Assembly: GCF_900172235.1 (NCBI RefSeq)
Contig: NZ_FWFQ01000023.1
Span: forward strand, 1-57,563
Direction: 5' to 3'
Source: Pseudoruegeria aquimaris
Lineage (GTDB): Bacteria > Pseudomonadota > Alphaproteobacteria > Rhodobacterales > Rhodobacteraceae
Length of the DNA: 57,563 bases
The notes beneath the pieces were generated by a model. The model was not told the DNA's origin, made no database searches, and saw only the letters and a list, made by a program, of their open reading frames with translations. A program made the position numbers and the translations under genes. The number at the start of each line of letters is the position of its first letter. The first letter of the stretch is position 1. Below are positions 35,246 to 45,609 of this stretch, piece after piece.

Positions 35246-35775
35246 TCAGCCCGGCGGCGGTGTCAGGGTCAGGCTGGCGCCGTTGATGCAATGCAGAAGC
35301 TGGTTCTCGATCATCACGATGTGGCCGAGGTGCCCGCCGCAGCGGCGACAATGCGCCTCCACCGCGGCCAGCGCGGCTTGTTCGGGCGTCATGTCCGAGC
35401 CCTCCGGCCAGTCCACGCCCATCAGGATCGCATTGGCGATGCCGTGGCGGAAGAACACCCAACCTTTTTCGAGCACGACCTGCCATTTGCCTTCGTAGAG
35501 GGGCAGCGCGCAGCCCTTGCAGGCATAGGTGCCTTCAGCAACCTGGCTCCAGAAGGGGCTGCTTTTCGGGATTTCAGTGCCCCCGCGGCGCAGGATCTCG
35601 TAGTCATGATCCCCCAGTTGCGCACGCCATTGCTCGGCGGTTTTCGTGATCTCGTAGGTGAAGCCGTCTTCGCTGCTGAGATAGCGGGCGCTGCGGGGCG
35701 GGCTGCGCCCAGGGCGCCGGCGGCGAGGGCTGAGCTGCGCAGGAAAGCGCGGCGGTTCAGGTGTGGGTGGGGCAT
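35246..35775 (-). pseudogene. Methionine-R-sulfoxide reductase (MsrB-like) with Tat signal, frameshifted
   Basis: The start MPHPHLNRRAFLRSSALAAG (35775) is a Tat signal. Near 35695-35705, inside a G/C run, the frame breaks: the MsrB domain continues in another frame (YLSSEDGFTYEITKTAEQWR, then GGTEIPKSSPFWSQVAEGTY) to the stop at 35246. The domain frame has no ATG of its own upstream. Zinc ligands (CKGC, CRRCGGHLGH) and the catalytic Cys (LLHCINGASL) are all intact. One missing base would restore a single reading frame. So this is either a recent pseudogene or a sequencing error in a homopolymer. The intact protein would repair oxidised periplasmic Met residues. Confidence 0.7.
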
Positions 35776-36116
35776 GGGGATCTCCTTTCGTTGGCCGCGC
35801 GGGCGCGCGCGGGATCGGCCCATGCTAGGCGCCCCCGGCACGCACGCACCACGCAAAGCCCCGTGACGGATTGGTGAGCAGATTTGCGCCAAGCGGCTGC
35901 GAACAATGAGAAAAGTCCGTGAGCTCACGTGGGCCGTCACCAACAGGTTACAGCCGCCGGCATTTGCGCGCGCCGGAGCGTGAACCGGCGATCACGCCGC
36001 GTCCTGCGCATGTGTTCGGCCGTCAGCAAGCGTTAATTTACGCCACCGGCCGGCCGTTGGATGCTTGGATCAGGCCACGTGCTCCCGCGTGGCAGGACAT
36101 GCGAAAGGAAAAACAG
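35776..36116. other. Intergenic region between msrB-like gene and small secreted protein
   Basis: No gene is supported in these 341 bases. They contain a perfect 12-bp palindrome CGTGAGCTCACG (35918-35929) and an AT-rich patch CAAGCGTTAATTTACGCC near 36026 that probably belongs to the promoter of the gene at 36117. Confidence 0.5.
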
Positions 36117-36404
36117 ATGAAACAGCAACTCAAAGCCCTGATGGCCGCCGCCACGCTCATGGTTCCCACGGCCGGCGCGGTCTCCGCGATGACGGATGCG
36201 GACGTGATGTCGATGGGGCATTCGATGCTCGTGGGCGCGATCGTCAACCAGCTCAGCTCCAGCGGGCTGGATACCTCCGGCGTCAGCAAGCTGACCCTCA
36301 ACGAGGCGGCGCAGATCTCGCTGATCCTGCGCGATGGTTCGGAATCCGAAGTCGACAAGACCCGCCGCATCGAGTTGATCCTGGATCGCGCCGCCGCCCG
36401 CTGA
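36117..36404 (+). CDS. Small secreted protein of unknown function
   Basis: This 95-residue protein has a Sec signal (MKQQLKALMAAATLMVPTAGAVSA) and a mature part of about 70 residues, probably helical: VMSMGHSMLVGAIVNQLSSS, then LTLNEAAQISLILRDG. It has no Cys and no family that I recognise. AAAGGAAAA precedes ATG 36117. It is monocistronic and shares a bidirectional terminator with pnp. Confidence 0.72.
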   Translation: MKQQLKALMAAATLMVPTAGAVSAMTDADVMSMGHSMLVGAIVNQLSSSGLDTSGVSKLTLNEAAQISLILRDGSESEVDKTRRIELILDRAAAR

Positions 36405-36430
36405 CACCCCGCGCAGCGGAACCAACGAAA

Positions 36431-36457
36431 AAGGCCCCGGCAATCCGCCGGGGCCTT
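36431..36457. terminator. Bidirectional terminator between the small secreted gene and pnp
   Basis: A perfect 11-bp stem (AAGGCCCCGGC with GCCGGGGCCTT) encloses a 5-base loop, with A-rich and T-rich flanks on both sides. It fits the two convergent genes. Confidence 0.85.
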
Positions 36458-36483
36458 TCCTGTCGTCAGGAAGGAGAGGCGAC

Positions 36484-38625
<2,142 letters not shown>

Positions 38626-38911
38626 CTAGCGTATCCTGTAAGGAAGATATCCGGGCGTTCCCGGGTCTCCCTGATGAAATGGCGGCCCCATTGCCGCCGG
38701 CCCCATCCATCTTAACTTCGAGCGCCGGGGCCCCTGCGCAACGTCTCAGATGTTTCGCGCATACTAGAGAATGGTCCGGATTGGAAGGGGGCGGGTGCGA
38801 TCGGGCGTTGCACAAGGCACCCCTGCCGCATCTGACAGACACCACCGCCGGTGCGCTCGTGGAATTGACGCCTGAAGCAACTTTTGGTTGTGTGTCCGCA
38901 GAGGCTTCGGA

Positions 38912-39907
38912 GTGGCACCCTTGGGCGAAATCACCATCGTCATCGCGACATACAACCGCCCGAAGGTGCTGCAACGGGTGCTGCGCACGGTTCGGGCGCA
39001 GACGGTGCAGGATTGGGAGGCGCTCATCATCGGCGATGGCTGTGATGCCGAAACCGGCGAGATGATCGCGGCCTTCCGGGATCCGCGCCTGCGCTACGTC
39101 AACCTGCCGGAGCGGTTCGGCGAACAGGCGGGGCCGAATTCCGTCGGGATGGCGCTGGCGCAGACGCCCTACGTGACCTTCCTGAACCACGATGACTACT
39201 GGCTGGAGACCCACCTGGAAAGCTGCCTCGACGGTTTGAAGGGCGGCGAGGCCCCCTTCTACTGGTCGCGCGCGGCCTTCTTCACCAACCGGGGGGCCGC
39301 GCCGGAGCGGACCTTCTTCTTGGAGCTGTCGCCGCCGGGCCGGACGTTCGCCGATCTCCACACGCACAAGTTCTTCGTGGCCGAACCGCTGAGCTCCTGG
39401 GCTGCCCGCCGCAGCGCTCTGGAGGCGCTTGGCCCGTGGAAGCTGGCCAGCCAGACGGGGCTGACCCCGATCGCGGAATTCGCCATGCGCGCGGCCCGGC
39501 ACGGGTATGAGGTGGCCAACGGGGCGGAGATCACCGTGCTCAAGGACAACATGCACGTCCCGCCGCCGATCTACGCCGATCCGGCGGATTACGCCGAGCG
39601 CTGGGTGCGGATGATCGAGGCGGGGCAGGGCGATGCGATCCGGGCGGAAATCCGCGAGGACATCTGGCTTTCGGAGGCGCTGGAACTGCACCGCAGGCCC
39701 GCCATCGAGCGGGGCGACGGCGCGCGCGTCGATCCGCTGCGCGCCGACCGGCAGACCGGCATCAATCTGCGCGATCTGGAAGAGCGGGCGCGGGGCAGGG
39801 CCCCGGCGCTGCTGAACCGGACGTTGGAAAACCGGACGGGGAAGGCCCTTGCCCGCCAGCCCGATCTTGCAGAGATGATCCGTTTCGCCAAGGGGGCGCT
39901 GGGATGA
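38912..39907 (+). CDS. Family 2 glycosyltransferase
   Basis: This 331-residue GT-A fold glycosyltransferase has ITIVIATYNRPKVLQRVLRT at the N-terminus, GDG near 41-43, and FLNHDDYW near 93-100, where the DD supplies the metal/nucleotide-sugar contact. The C-terminal third is Arg/Glu-rich and specific to this protein. GTG 38912 (GAGG upstream) is the likely start; a TTG eight codons earlier is less likely. The stop overlaps the next ATG by 4 bases, so it is coupled to a deoxysugar enzyme, which suggests transfer of a modified sugar to a surface glycan or small molecule. Confidence 0.85.
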   Translation: MAPLGEITIVIATYNRPKVLQRVLRTVRAQTVQDWEALIIGDGCDAETGEMIAAFRDPRLRYVNLPERFGEQAGPNSVGMALAQTPYVTFLNHDDYWLETHLESCLDGLKGGEAPFYWSRAAFFTNRGAAPERTFFLELSPPGRTFADLHTHKFFVAEPLSSWAARRSALEALGPWKLASQTGLTPIAEFAMRAARHGYEVANGAEITVLKDNMHVPPPIYADPADYAERWVRMIEAGQGDAIRAEIREDIWLSEALELHRRPAIERGDGARVDPLRADRQTGINLRDLEERARGRAPALLNRTLENRTGKALARQPDLAEMIRFAKGALG

Positions 39908-41241
39908 AGGTGCTCGAGGGCAGGAAGGCGGTGTCCGATTTCGTGGCAGCGGTGCGCGCCGCGGCGGGCAAGAAGATCCGGCGCGTTGCTTTCGAGGACT
40001 GCCGCGATTGGCATTTCACCCCGGACGGTGCCTTCGCCCATCGCAGCGGCCGGTATTTCTCGGTGGCCGGGATCTCCGCGCCGCCGACGATGCACAGCCG
40101 CATGCCGGCGGACTGCGTGATGATCGACCAGCCCGAGGTCGGCTGGCTGGCCTTTCTCGTGCGTCCTTCCGATGCGGGGCTCCAATGGTTGCTTCAGGCC
40201 AAGACGGAGCCGGGAAACCTGGCCGAAACCAGCATCGCGCCGACCGTGCAAGCGACGCGCTCGAACTTCGAACGGGTGCACGGGGGCGAGGCGACGCGTT
40301 TTCTGGATCGGTTGACGGAGGCGCCGGCCTTCCTGTCCGATGCGCCCCACTCCGAACAGGGCACGAAATTCCTCTGGAAGTTCAATCGCAACAGCGTTGC
40401 CGCGGTCGAAGCGGGCATGGAACCCGAGGCCGCGGACGGGCGGCTCTGGCGCTGGGCGACCTCCGCCGCGTTGCGCGAGAGTCTGTCGGTCAACCACCTC
40501 GTCAACACCGATGCGCGCTCGGTGATCGCGACGGCGCCCTGGGCGCTTTTGGCCGATGGTGGCCCGCTGTTCTCGGCGGACGTCCTGCGCGCCTCCTACG
40601 AGTTGGAAAAGCCATGGGAGGCGGAACAGCTCAAGCCGCTCGTCTCGCCTCTTGGCCCGTTGCGCGCCCCGAACTGGCGGCGGGTGCCGCTGACCGGGCT
40701 GGAGGGCTGGCAGATGCGTGATGGCGCGCTGCGTGATCCCGCCGGACAGGAAGCCGTGGCCTGCTATGACGTGGAACTCGCGGGGCGTGAAGTGGGGCAC
40801 TGGCAGCAACCCTTCCTGGTGGGTACGCAGCCGGCGGAGCAGGTGCTTTTCATGCGCATCGATGCAGGCAAGGCGGAATTCTACCTGCGCGTCTATCACG
40901 AGGTCGGATTCGGACGCAGGCGCGAGTTCGGGGCTTCGACGAGCTCCGAGTTCGACACGCCCCCCTTCCTGCGCAACTGGCGCCGGCAGGGGGAGCCGCG
41001 GAAGATCATGGCGCTGCGGCAGAGCGACGAGGGCGGGCGCTTCATGCGTGCGGATGCCGTCTACCGCATCGTTCTGTTGCAGAACCCGCCACCGAAGCAG
41101 CGCATGCCCGTCGGGGCCTGGGTCGATCTCTCGACGCTGGAGAAGCTCTGCCGCACCGCCGGGCGCACCACCAACGAGCTGCGCACGCTGGCCTCGATGA
41201 TCCTGAGCCGCGCATTCGATGCGGCCTGCGCGGATCTCTAG
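39904..41241 (+). CDS. NDP-hexose 2,3-dehydratase family protein (EvaA/TylX3-like)
   Basis: This 445-residue protein matches the NDP-hexose 2,3-dehydratase family, which removes water at C2-C3 of NDP-4-keto-6-deoxyglucose on the way to 2-deoxy and 2,6-dideoxy sugars. The fold is two repeats. Repeat 1 (about 28-125) has DWHFTPDG, SGRYFSVAGI, and the signature LLQAKTEPGN followed by APTVQATRSNFERVHGG. Repeat 2 (about 262-355) keeps GWQMRDGALRDPAG but its LQAK/PTVQ positions are degenerate (MRIDAGKAEFYLRVYHE). No other deoxysugar genes are in the window. The start overlaps the GT2 stop (ATGA). Confidence 0.82.
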   Translation: MKVLEGRKAVSDFVAAVRAAAGKKIRRVAFEDCRDWHFTPDGAFAHRSGRYFSVAGISAPPTMHSRMPADCVMIDQPEVGWLAFLVRPSDAGLQWLLQAKTEPGNLAETSIAPTVQATRSNFERVHGGEATRFLDRLTEAPAFLSDAPHSEQGTKFLWKFNRNSVAAVEAGMEPEAADGRLWRWATSAALRESLSVNHLVNTDARSVIATAPWALLADGGPLFSADVLRASYELEKPWEAEQLKPLVSPLGPLRAPNWRRVPLTGLEGWQMRDGALRDPAGQEAVACYDVELAGREVGHWQQPFLVGTQPAEQVLFMRIDAGKAEFYLRVYHEVGFGRRREFGASTSSEFDTPPFLRNWRRQGEPRKIMALRQSDEGGRFMRADAVYRIVLLQNPPPKQRMPVGAWVDLSTLEKLCRTAGRTTNELRTLASMILSRAFDAACADL

Positions 41242-41573
41242 GGGTTGAGTCGCGGGCCGGCGCCCGGAAGGCGCGGGCGAAACATGCGAACCGGTTTGGA
41301 AAGCTAACCAATTCCACCGGGTGCAATTTGCGCCTCGTGCATAGCTGCTGCGACATTCCTGCATGGCTTGCCTGCAGAGAGGCGACCCTGTCGCCCCTGT
41401 TTTCTCTTTATCCATTTTTTTCAATGCGTTGGCGGCGGCGGCGGCGTGGTTTCCCCCGCGAAACGGCCCTTTCGGGCCCCGCCCTCTTGAAACCTGTGAT
41501 TTCTCCCCTAGCCATGCGCCGCGCGGAGTGGAATGTAGCGCGCCATGGCGCGGACCGCCTGCCCTGTCCGGGT

Positions 41574-41650
41574 GGGGATCTCGGGTATCGGAGCACTGCC
41601 GATGCCCCGCCGCGCGAGGGATCCGAAAAGGGCGCCCCGGTGCCCGGAAA
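41574..41650 (+). promoter_or_regulatory. Structured 5' leader of the CBS-transporter operon, possible riboswitch
   Basis: Directly before the CBS gene the sequence can form a 9-bp stem with a 7-base loop (41583-41591 with 41599-41607, loop AGCACTG), enclosed by GGATC/GATCC (41576-41580 with 41620-41624). A further GGGCG/TGCCC hairpin (41630-41645) lies next to a purine-rich RBS (AAAAGAAAAGG). Such a compact multi-helix leader before an ion transporter suggests a cis-regulatory RNA. I cannot match it to a known class by eye. The rest of the gap 41242-41573 shows a T-rich patch near 41398-41422 and no gene. Confidence 0.4.
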
Positions 41651-41667
41651 AGAAAAGGTCAAAAGTC

Positions 41668-42156
41668 ATGGGACTGACGTGCAAGGACGTGATGGTGCCG
41701 CCGGAAGAGCAGATCACCATCGGCCCCGAAGAAAGCGTTGCCACCGCCTTCCAGCTTATGCGCAAGAACCGCGCGCGTTTCCTGCCGGTGGTCGATGAAG
41801 AAGGCAGGTATCTGGGCGTGTTCACCGCGCCGACGCTGCTGAAGCTCTTCCTGCCCAAGGCCGCGATCATTGGCCTGAACGACTCCACCAGCCGCATGAG
41901 CATGGGGCACCTGACCTTCATGAACCTCGAGAAGGAAGATTTCGACAACCAGCTCGAGGCGCTGAAATACGAGAAAGTCGTGAACAACATGTCCAACCCC
42001 GACAACATTCCCGTCGCGGCCCCGGACACGCCGATCATGGAAGGCATCTTCCTCTACTACAAGTTCAAGCGCCACGTCGTTCTCGTCGATCCGGAAACCG
42101 GGCGGTTCGTCGGCACCGTGTCCAGCAACTCGCTGCTGGATCGCGCGCTCAGCTGA
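41668..42156 (+). CDS. CBS-domain pair protein
   Basis: This 162-residue cytoplasmic protein consists of two CBS domains (about 5-60 and 100-160). The first has VATAFQLMRKNRARFLPVVDEEGRYLG, and the second has FKRHVVLVDPETGRFVGTVSS. CBS pairs bind adenine nucleotides or Mg and regulate transporters and enzymes. A segment of about 40 residues between them (MSMGHLTFMNLEKEDF) is specific. It lies 44 bases upstream of the transporter and is probably its regulatory partner. ATG 41668 follows AAAAGG. Confidence 0.85.
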   Translation: MGLTCKDVMVPPEEQITIGPEESVATAFQLMRKNRARFLPVVDEEGRYLGVFTAPTLLKLFLPKAAIIGLNDSTSRMSMGHLTFMNLEKEDFDNQLEALKYEKVVNNMSNPDNIPVAAPDTPIMEGIFLYYKFKRHVVLVDPETGRFVGTVSSNSLLDRALS

Positions 42157-42200
42157 GCTTCTCCTCCCCAATCTCCTCCAAGAACAAACGGACAGAACCC

Positions 42201-43565
42201 GTGTCAGAACACACCGCCTCCCACGGAGAAGCCGCATTCTCCGTCCCCGATCTCCTCGGTATCGATCCGCTCTGGGTCGCCACCGGCATCCTCGTCCTCG
42301 TCTACGCGGTGCTGATCACCGAGAAGGTGAACCGCGCCATCCTCGCCATGCTCGGCGCCTCGCTGATGGTGCTCTTCGGCATCCTGAACCAGGAGCAGGC
42401 CGTCAACGGCGTGGACGCCAACACGCTGGCGCTGCTCATCGGCATGATGGTGATCGTTGGCATCACCTCCAAGAGCGGCCTTTTCCAGTTCGTCGCGATC
42501 AAGGCGGCGAAATCGGTGAAGGCCGATCCCACCGGCATCCTCATCATGCTCACGCTGATCACCGCCGTCTTCTCGGCGCTGCTCGACAACGTGACGACCG
42601 TGCTGCTGATCGCGCCGATCACGCTGCTGATCACCGATGCGCTGGAAACCAAGGTGTTTCCCTTCTTCCTGGCCGAGATCCTCGCCTCCAACGTGGGCGG
42701 CACGGCCACGCTGATCGGTGATCCGCCCAACATCATCATCGGCTCGGCGGCCGGGCTGAGCTTCAACGAGTTCGTCGTGAACCTCGCGCCGATCGCGGCC
42801 ATCTGCCTCGTGGTGCTGACCGGGATCATCTACCTGATGAACCGCAAGGCGCTGGCAGCGATCCCGAAATCGGCCTCCGAGCGGATCATGAAGTTCAACG
42901 AGGGCGAGGCCATCACCGACCGCGGCCTGATGATCAAGTCGCTCTGCGTGCTGGCGCTGGTGCTGCTGGGCTTCACGCTCGGCCACAGCTACGGCATCCA
43001 GCCGGGCACTTCGGCACTGGCCGGCGCGGGCCTTCTGATGCTGCTGGCCTACGGCCACCAGCACGGCGAGGAGCAGTCCGAATCCGTGCACCACATCTTC
43101 GGCGAAGTGGAATGGATCACCATCTTCTTCTTCGGCGGCCTCTTCGTCATCGTGGCCGGCGTGGAGCATGTCGGCCTGCTGGAGTTCTTCGCGCACAAGG
43201 TGCTGGAAATCACCGAGGGCGACCTGGAGAAGACGGCGCTGCTGATCTTCTGGGCTTCGGGCATCCTCTCGGCGATCCTCGACAACATCCCCTTCGTGGC
43301 CACGATGATCCCGCTGATCGAAAGCACGGCGGACACCTTCGGCGGCCCGGACGCGATCGAGCCGCTGTGGTGGGCGCTGGCGCTGGGCGCCTGCCTCGGC
43401 GGCAACGGCACCCTGCTGGGCGCCTCCGCCAACCTCACCGTCGCGGCCTTCGCGGAGAAGGCGAAACAGCCGATCGGCTTCGTGCAATTCACGAAATACG
43501 CCTTCCCGATCATGCTGCTGACGCTGGCGATCTCCCACGTCTACATCTGGCTGCGCTACTTCTGA
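42201..43565 (+). CDS. ArsB/NhaD superfamily ion transporter (SLC13-type permease)
   Basis: This 454-residue protein with about 11-12 transmembrane helices belongs to the ion transporter superfamily (NhaD antiporters, ArsB, P-permease). The internal repeat is clear: SALLDNVTTVLLIAPITLLI in the first half with LIGDPPNIIIGSA, and SAILDNIPFVATMIPL in the second half with LGGNGTLLGASANL. These Asp-Asn and re-entrant motifs form the transport path. A His/Glu-rich loop (YGHQHGEEQSESVHH) sits between halves. Na+/H+ exchange is the likely activity, but anion transport is possible. It starts at GTG 42201 with a weak RBS; a strong terminator follows. Confidence 0.87.
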   Translation: MSEHTASHGEAAFSVPDLLGIDPLWVATGILVLVYAVLITEKVNRAILAMLGASLMVLFGILNQEQAVNGVDANTLALLIGMMVIVGITSKSGLFQFVAIKAAKSVKADPTGILIMLTLITAVFSALLDNVTTVLLIAPITLLITDALETKVFPFFLAEILASNVGGTATLIGDPPNIIIGSAAGLSFNEFVVNLAPIAAICLVVLTGIIYLMNRKALAAIPKSASERIMKFNEGEAITDRGLMIKSLCVLALVLLGFTLGHSYGIQPGTSALAGAGLLMLLAYGHQHGEEQSESVHHIFGEVEWITIFFFGGLFVIVAGVEHVGLLEFFAHKVLEITEGDLEKTALLIFWASGILSAILDNIPFVATMIPLIESTADTFGGPDAIEPLWWALALGACLGGNGTLLGASANLTVAAFAEKAKQPIGFVQFTKYAFPIMLLTLAISHVYIWLRYF

Positions 43566-43600
43566 GCGGCGCGTCTCGCCAAAAGGCTTCCTGAACGACA

Positions 43601-43633
43601 GGGGCAAGCGGCTGGCGCCGCTTGCCCCTTTTT
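43601..43633 (+). terminator. Rho-independent terminator after the transporter
   Basis: A perfect 11-bp stem (GGGGCAAGCGG with CCGCTTGCCCC) encloses a 6-base loop and is followed by TTTTT. Confidence 0.9.
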
Positions 43634-43718
43634 GTTGCCTGCTCGCATCTGCGGCTGCTTTGCCTGTTGTCCGCTGCCTCTTCCCGCATCGGGGGGATGC
43701 GCCCGGAGCGGGATCCGG

Positions 43719-44027
43719 TTACCTGCGGGGGGCGCCCTCGGGCTTGTTCCGCTCAAGGGCGGCGCGGATCTCGTCGGATCCCAGCGCGGGATTTGCACGT
43801 TTCAGGCAGGACTCGACGGCCGAGAGGTCGGGGCGCTCGGGGCGTTGGCCGCCACCGCGCTCCATCTTCGGGAAGCAGGCGGATACGGCGCTTTCGCTGA
43901 GGCCGAGATCCGCGGCGATCCTGTCGAAGGCGGGTTTCGGCGGCCCCTGGCGCGCCTGGGCGGAAACCGCTGGTGCGCAGGCCAGGGCCGCGGTGAGCGC
44001 GAGGGCGAATTGGAGAGGTTTTGTCAC
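43719..44027 (-). CDS. Small secreted protein of unknown function
   Basis: This 102-residue protein has a Sec signal (TKPLQFALALTAALACAPAVSA, cleavage before QARQ). The mature part has two Cys (SACFPKM, ESCLKRA) that could form one disulfide around a helix, and a basic C-terminus. The repeated alternation of helix and Cys resembles small periplasmic proteins with EF-hand-like or metal-sensor spacing, but I do not recognise a family. GTG 44027 has GGAG upstream. It lies downstream of rpsO past a terminator. Confidence 0.65.
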   Translation of the reverse strand: MTKPLQFALALTAALACAPAVSAQARQGPPKPAFDRIAADLGLSESAVSACFPKMERGGGQRPERPDLSAVESCLKRANPALGSDEIRAALERNKPEGAPRR

Positions 44028-44133
44028 CTGTCTGCTCCGTCTTTTCGTGTCTTGGATTTCTGAAACGAAGCAGCGCCCGGCTTCCGTCGCCGAAAAATCC
44101 ACGAGGATCCGGAACATCCGTGCGAGCAGGCAC

Positions 44134-44162
44134 AAAAAAACCGCGCCTCCGGAGAGGCGCGG
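44134..44162 (-). terminator. Rho-independent terminator of rpsO
   Basis: On the minus strand a perfect 9-bp stem (CCGCGCCTC with GAGGCGCGG) with a 4-base loop is followed by seven T. It lies 31 bases after the rpsO stop and isolates rpsO from the downstream gene. Confidence 0.9.
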
Positions 44163-44193
44163 CCTGTCGCACAGAGACTGTGGCGATCGTGGC

Positions 44194-44463
44194 TCAGCGG
44201 CGGATGCCGAGGCGCTCGATCAGGCTCTGGTAACGGGCTTCATCCTTGCCCTTCAGGTAGTCCAGCAGCTTGCGGCGCTGGGCGACCATCTTCAGAAGGC
44301 CACGGCGGCCGTGGTTGTCCTTCTTGTGGGTCTTGAAGTGCTCGGTGAGCGTGTTGATGCGCGAGGTCAGGATGGCAACCTGGACTTCCGGGGAGCCGGT
44401 ATCGCCTTCCTTGGTGGCGAATTCCTTGATGACGCGTTCTTTTTCTTCAACGGTGATCGACAT
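44194..44463 (-). CDS. rpsO: 30S ribosomal protein S15
   Basis: This 89-residue primary 16S rRNA-binding protein has exactly the family length. Signature segments are [39 protein letters not shown] and [21 protein letters not shown] precedes the ATG. In E. coli and many proteobacteria pnp follows directly; here rpsO has its own terminator and pnp is elsewhere, so the two are uncoupled. Confidence 0.98.
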   Translation of the reverse strand: MSITVEEKERVIKEFATKEGDTGSPEVQVAILTSRINTLTEHFKTHKKDNHGRRGLLKMVAQRRKLLDYLKGKDEARYQSLIERLGIRR

Positions 44464-44619
44464 CGGGGTCTCCTAAAGGTTTGAGTTCATGTCATGGCGC
44501 AAGCCGGGATGTCGTCCAGCAGGGCCCGTGGAGGCCTTCCCGCAGGGGGAAGATGGGCGCGTATACGCAGAATCGCGGCGCGTGGAAAGGGAAAAATGCA
44601 GGCTGGCGGCGGGCTGGCC

Positions 44620-45498
44620 CTAGGTGAGCAGGGCGATCTGGCTGGGATCGAGCCCGGAGACGCCCTTCAGCGTGGCGATATGCACGCCGTCGAGGAAGAT
44701 CTCGCTGTCGGGCCCGGAACCGGTGTCCACTTCCTGGAGCGTGATTTCCGGCAGCACGTCGGCCGGGCCGGAATACTGGATCAGCAGGGCATCCTCATCG
44801 ACGTTGAAATCCATGATGGTGGCCTCGCCGCCCTCTTCGATCCAGTCGCCCACGAGGAAGGCATCCGAGCCTTCGCCGCCGGTGCCCACGTCCTCGTTGC
44901 CGAGCGCGAGGGTATCGTCACCCTCGCCGCCGTTGAGGAAATCCTGATCGTCGATCTCGCTTCCGTCCGGGCCTTCCACGGTGCCGATCAGCGTGTCGTT
45001 GCCGGCGCCGCCCATGATGGCATCCGCGCCTTCGCCGCCGGACACGGTATCATCGCCGTAGCCGCCTTCGAGCAGGTCGTCTCCCGCGCCGCCGGCGAGC
45101 CTGTCATCGCCCTCGCCGCCGATCAGCGTATCGGCCCCGCCTTCGCCGGAGAGCGTATCGTCGCCACCCCAGCCGCGCAGGAGATCGTCGCCTTCGCCGC
45201 CGAGCAGGGCATCGTTTCCGTCACCACCGACCACGTCGTCCGCCCCGGTGCCGCCCGTCAGGAGATCGTCTCCGGACTGGCCGAGAATGTCGTCGGAGCC
45301 TGCGCCGCCGTCGATGATGTCGTGCCCGCCGCCGCCGGCGAGCAGATCGTTGCCGCCGTTGCCGGAGATCACGTCGTCGCCTTCCGTGCCTTCCAGCACG
45401 TCATCGCCTTCGCCGCCCTCGACGTCCTCGCCGCCGAGCATCACGTCGGCCATCACGCCCGCGGCCAGCAGGCCGAACAATCCCACCAATCCCAACAT
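44620..45498 (-). CDS. RTX (hemolysin-type calcium-binding repeat) protein with N-terminal hydrophobic segment
   Basis: This 292-residue acidic protein is made largely of Ca-binding nonapeptide repeats GGxGxDxUx (about 15 between residues 20 and 205, such as GGEGDDTLA and GGAGNDTLI), which build a parallel beta-roll on calcium binding. The C-terminal 80 residues form a serralysin-like end (SDAFLVGDWIEEGGEATIMDF), which in secreted RTX proteins is near the type I secretion signal. Unusually, the N-terminus is a hydrophobic helix (MLGLVGLFGLLAAGVMADVM). ATG 45498 has GAGG; GTG 45513 is an alternative. No secretion genes are adjacent. Confidence 0.85.
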   Translation of the reverse strand: MLGLVGLFGLLAAGVMADVMLGGEDVEGGEGDDVLEGTEGDDVISGNGGNDLLAGGGGHDIIDGGAGSDDILGQSGDDLLTGGTGADDVVGGDGNDALLGGEGDDLLRGWGGDDTLSGEGGADTLIGGEGDDRLAGGAGDDLLEGGYGDDTVSGGEGADAIMGGAGNDTLIGTVEGPDGSEIDDQDFLNGGEGDDTLALGNEDVGTGGEGSDAFLVGDWIEEGGEATIMDFNVDEDALLIQYSGPADVLPEITLQEVDTGSGPDSEIFLDGVHIATLKGVSGLDPSQIALLT

Positions 45499-45609
45499 GG
45501 CAAACCGCCTCACCGTTCACGCCCGCGCAAGCGATTCGCGGGCCTCAGGAAAACTAAACCCGAGGCAGATTAGGACGGCGTTAATAATTGAGAAACTTTT
45601 AGGTAAATC

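Noticed and set aside
35918-35929. CGTGAGCTCACG palindrome as a CRP/FNR site
   Set aside because: Spacing and half-sites do not match either consensus; it may be chance.
44650-45450. Tandem DNA repeats or CRISPR-like spacing
   Set aside because: The periodicity is the coding of RTX nonapeptides, with no identical repeats and spacers.
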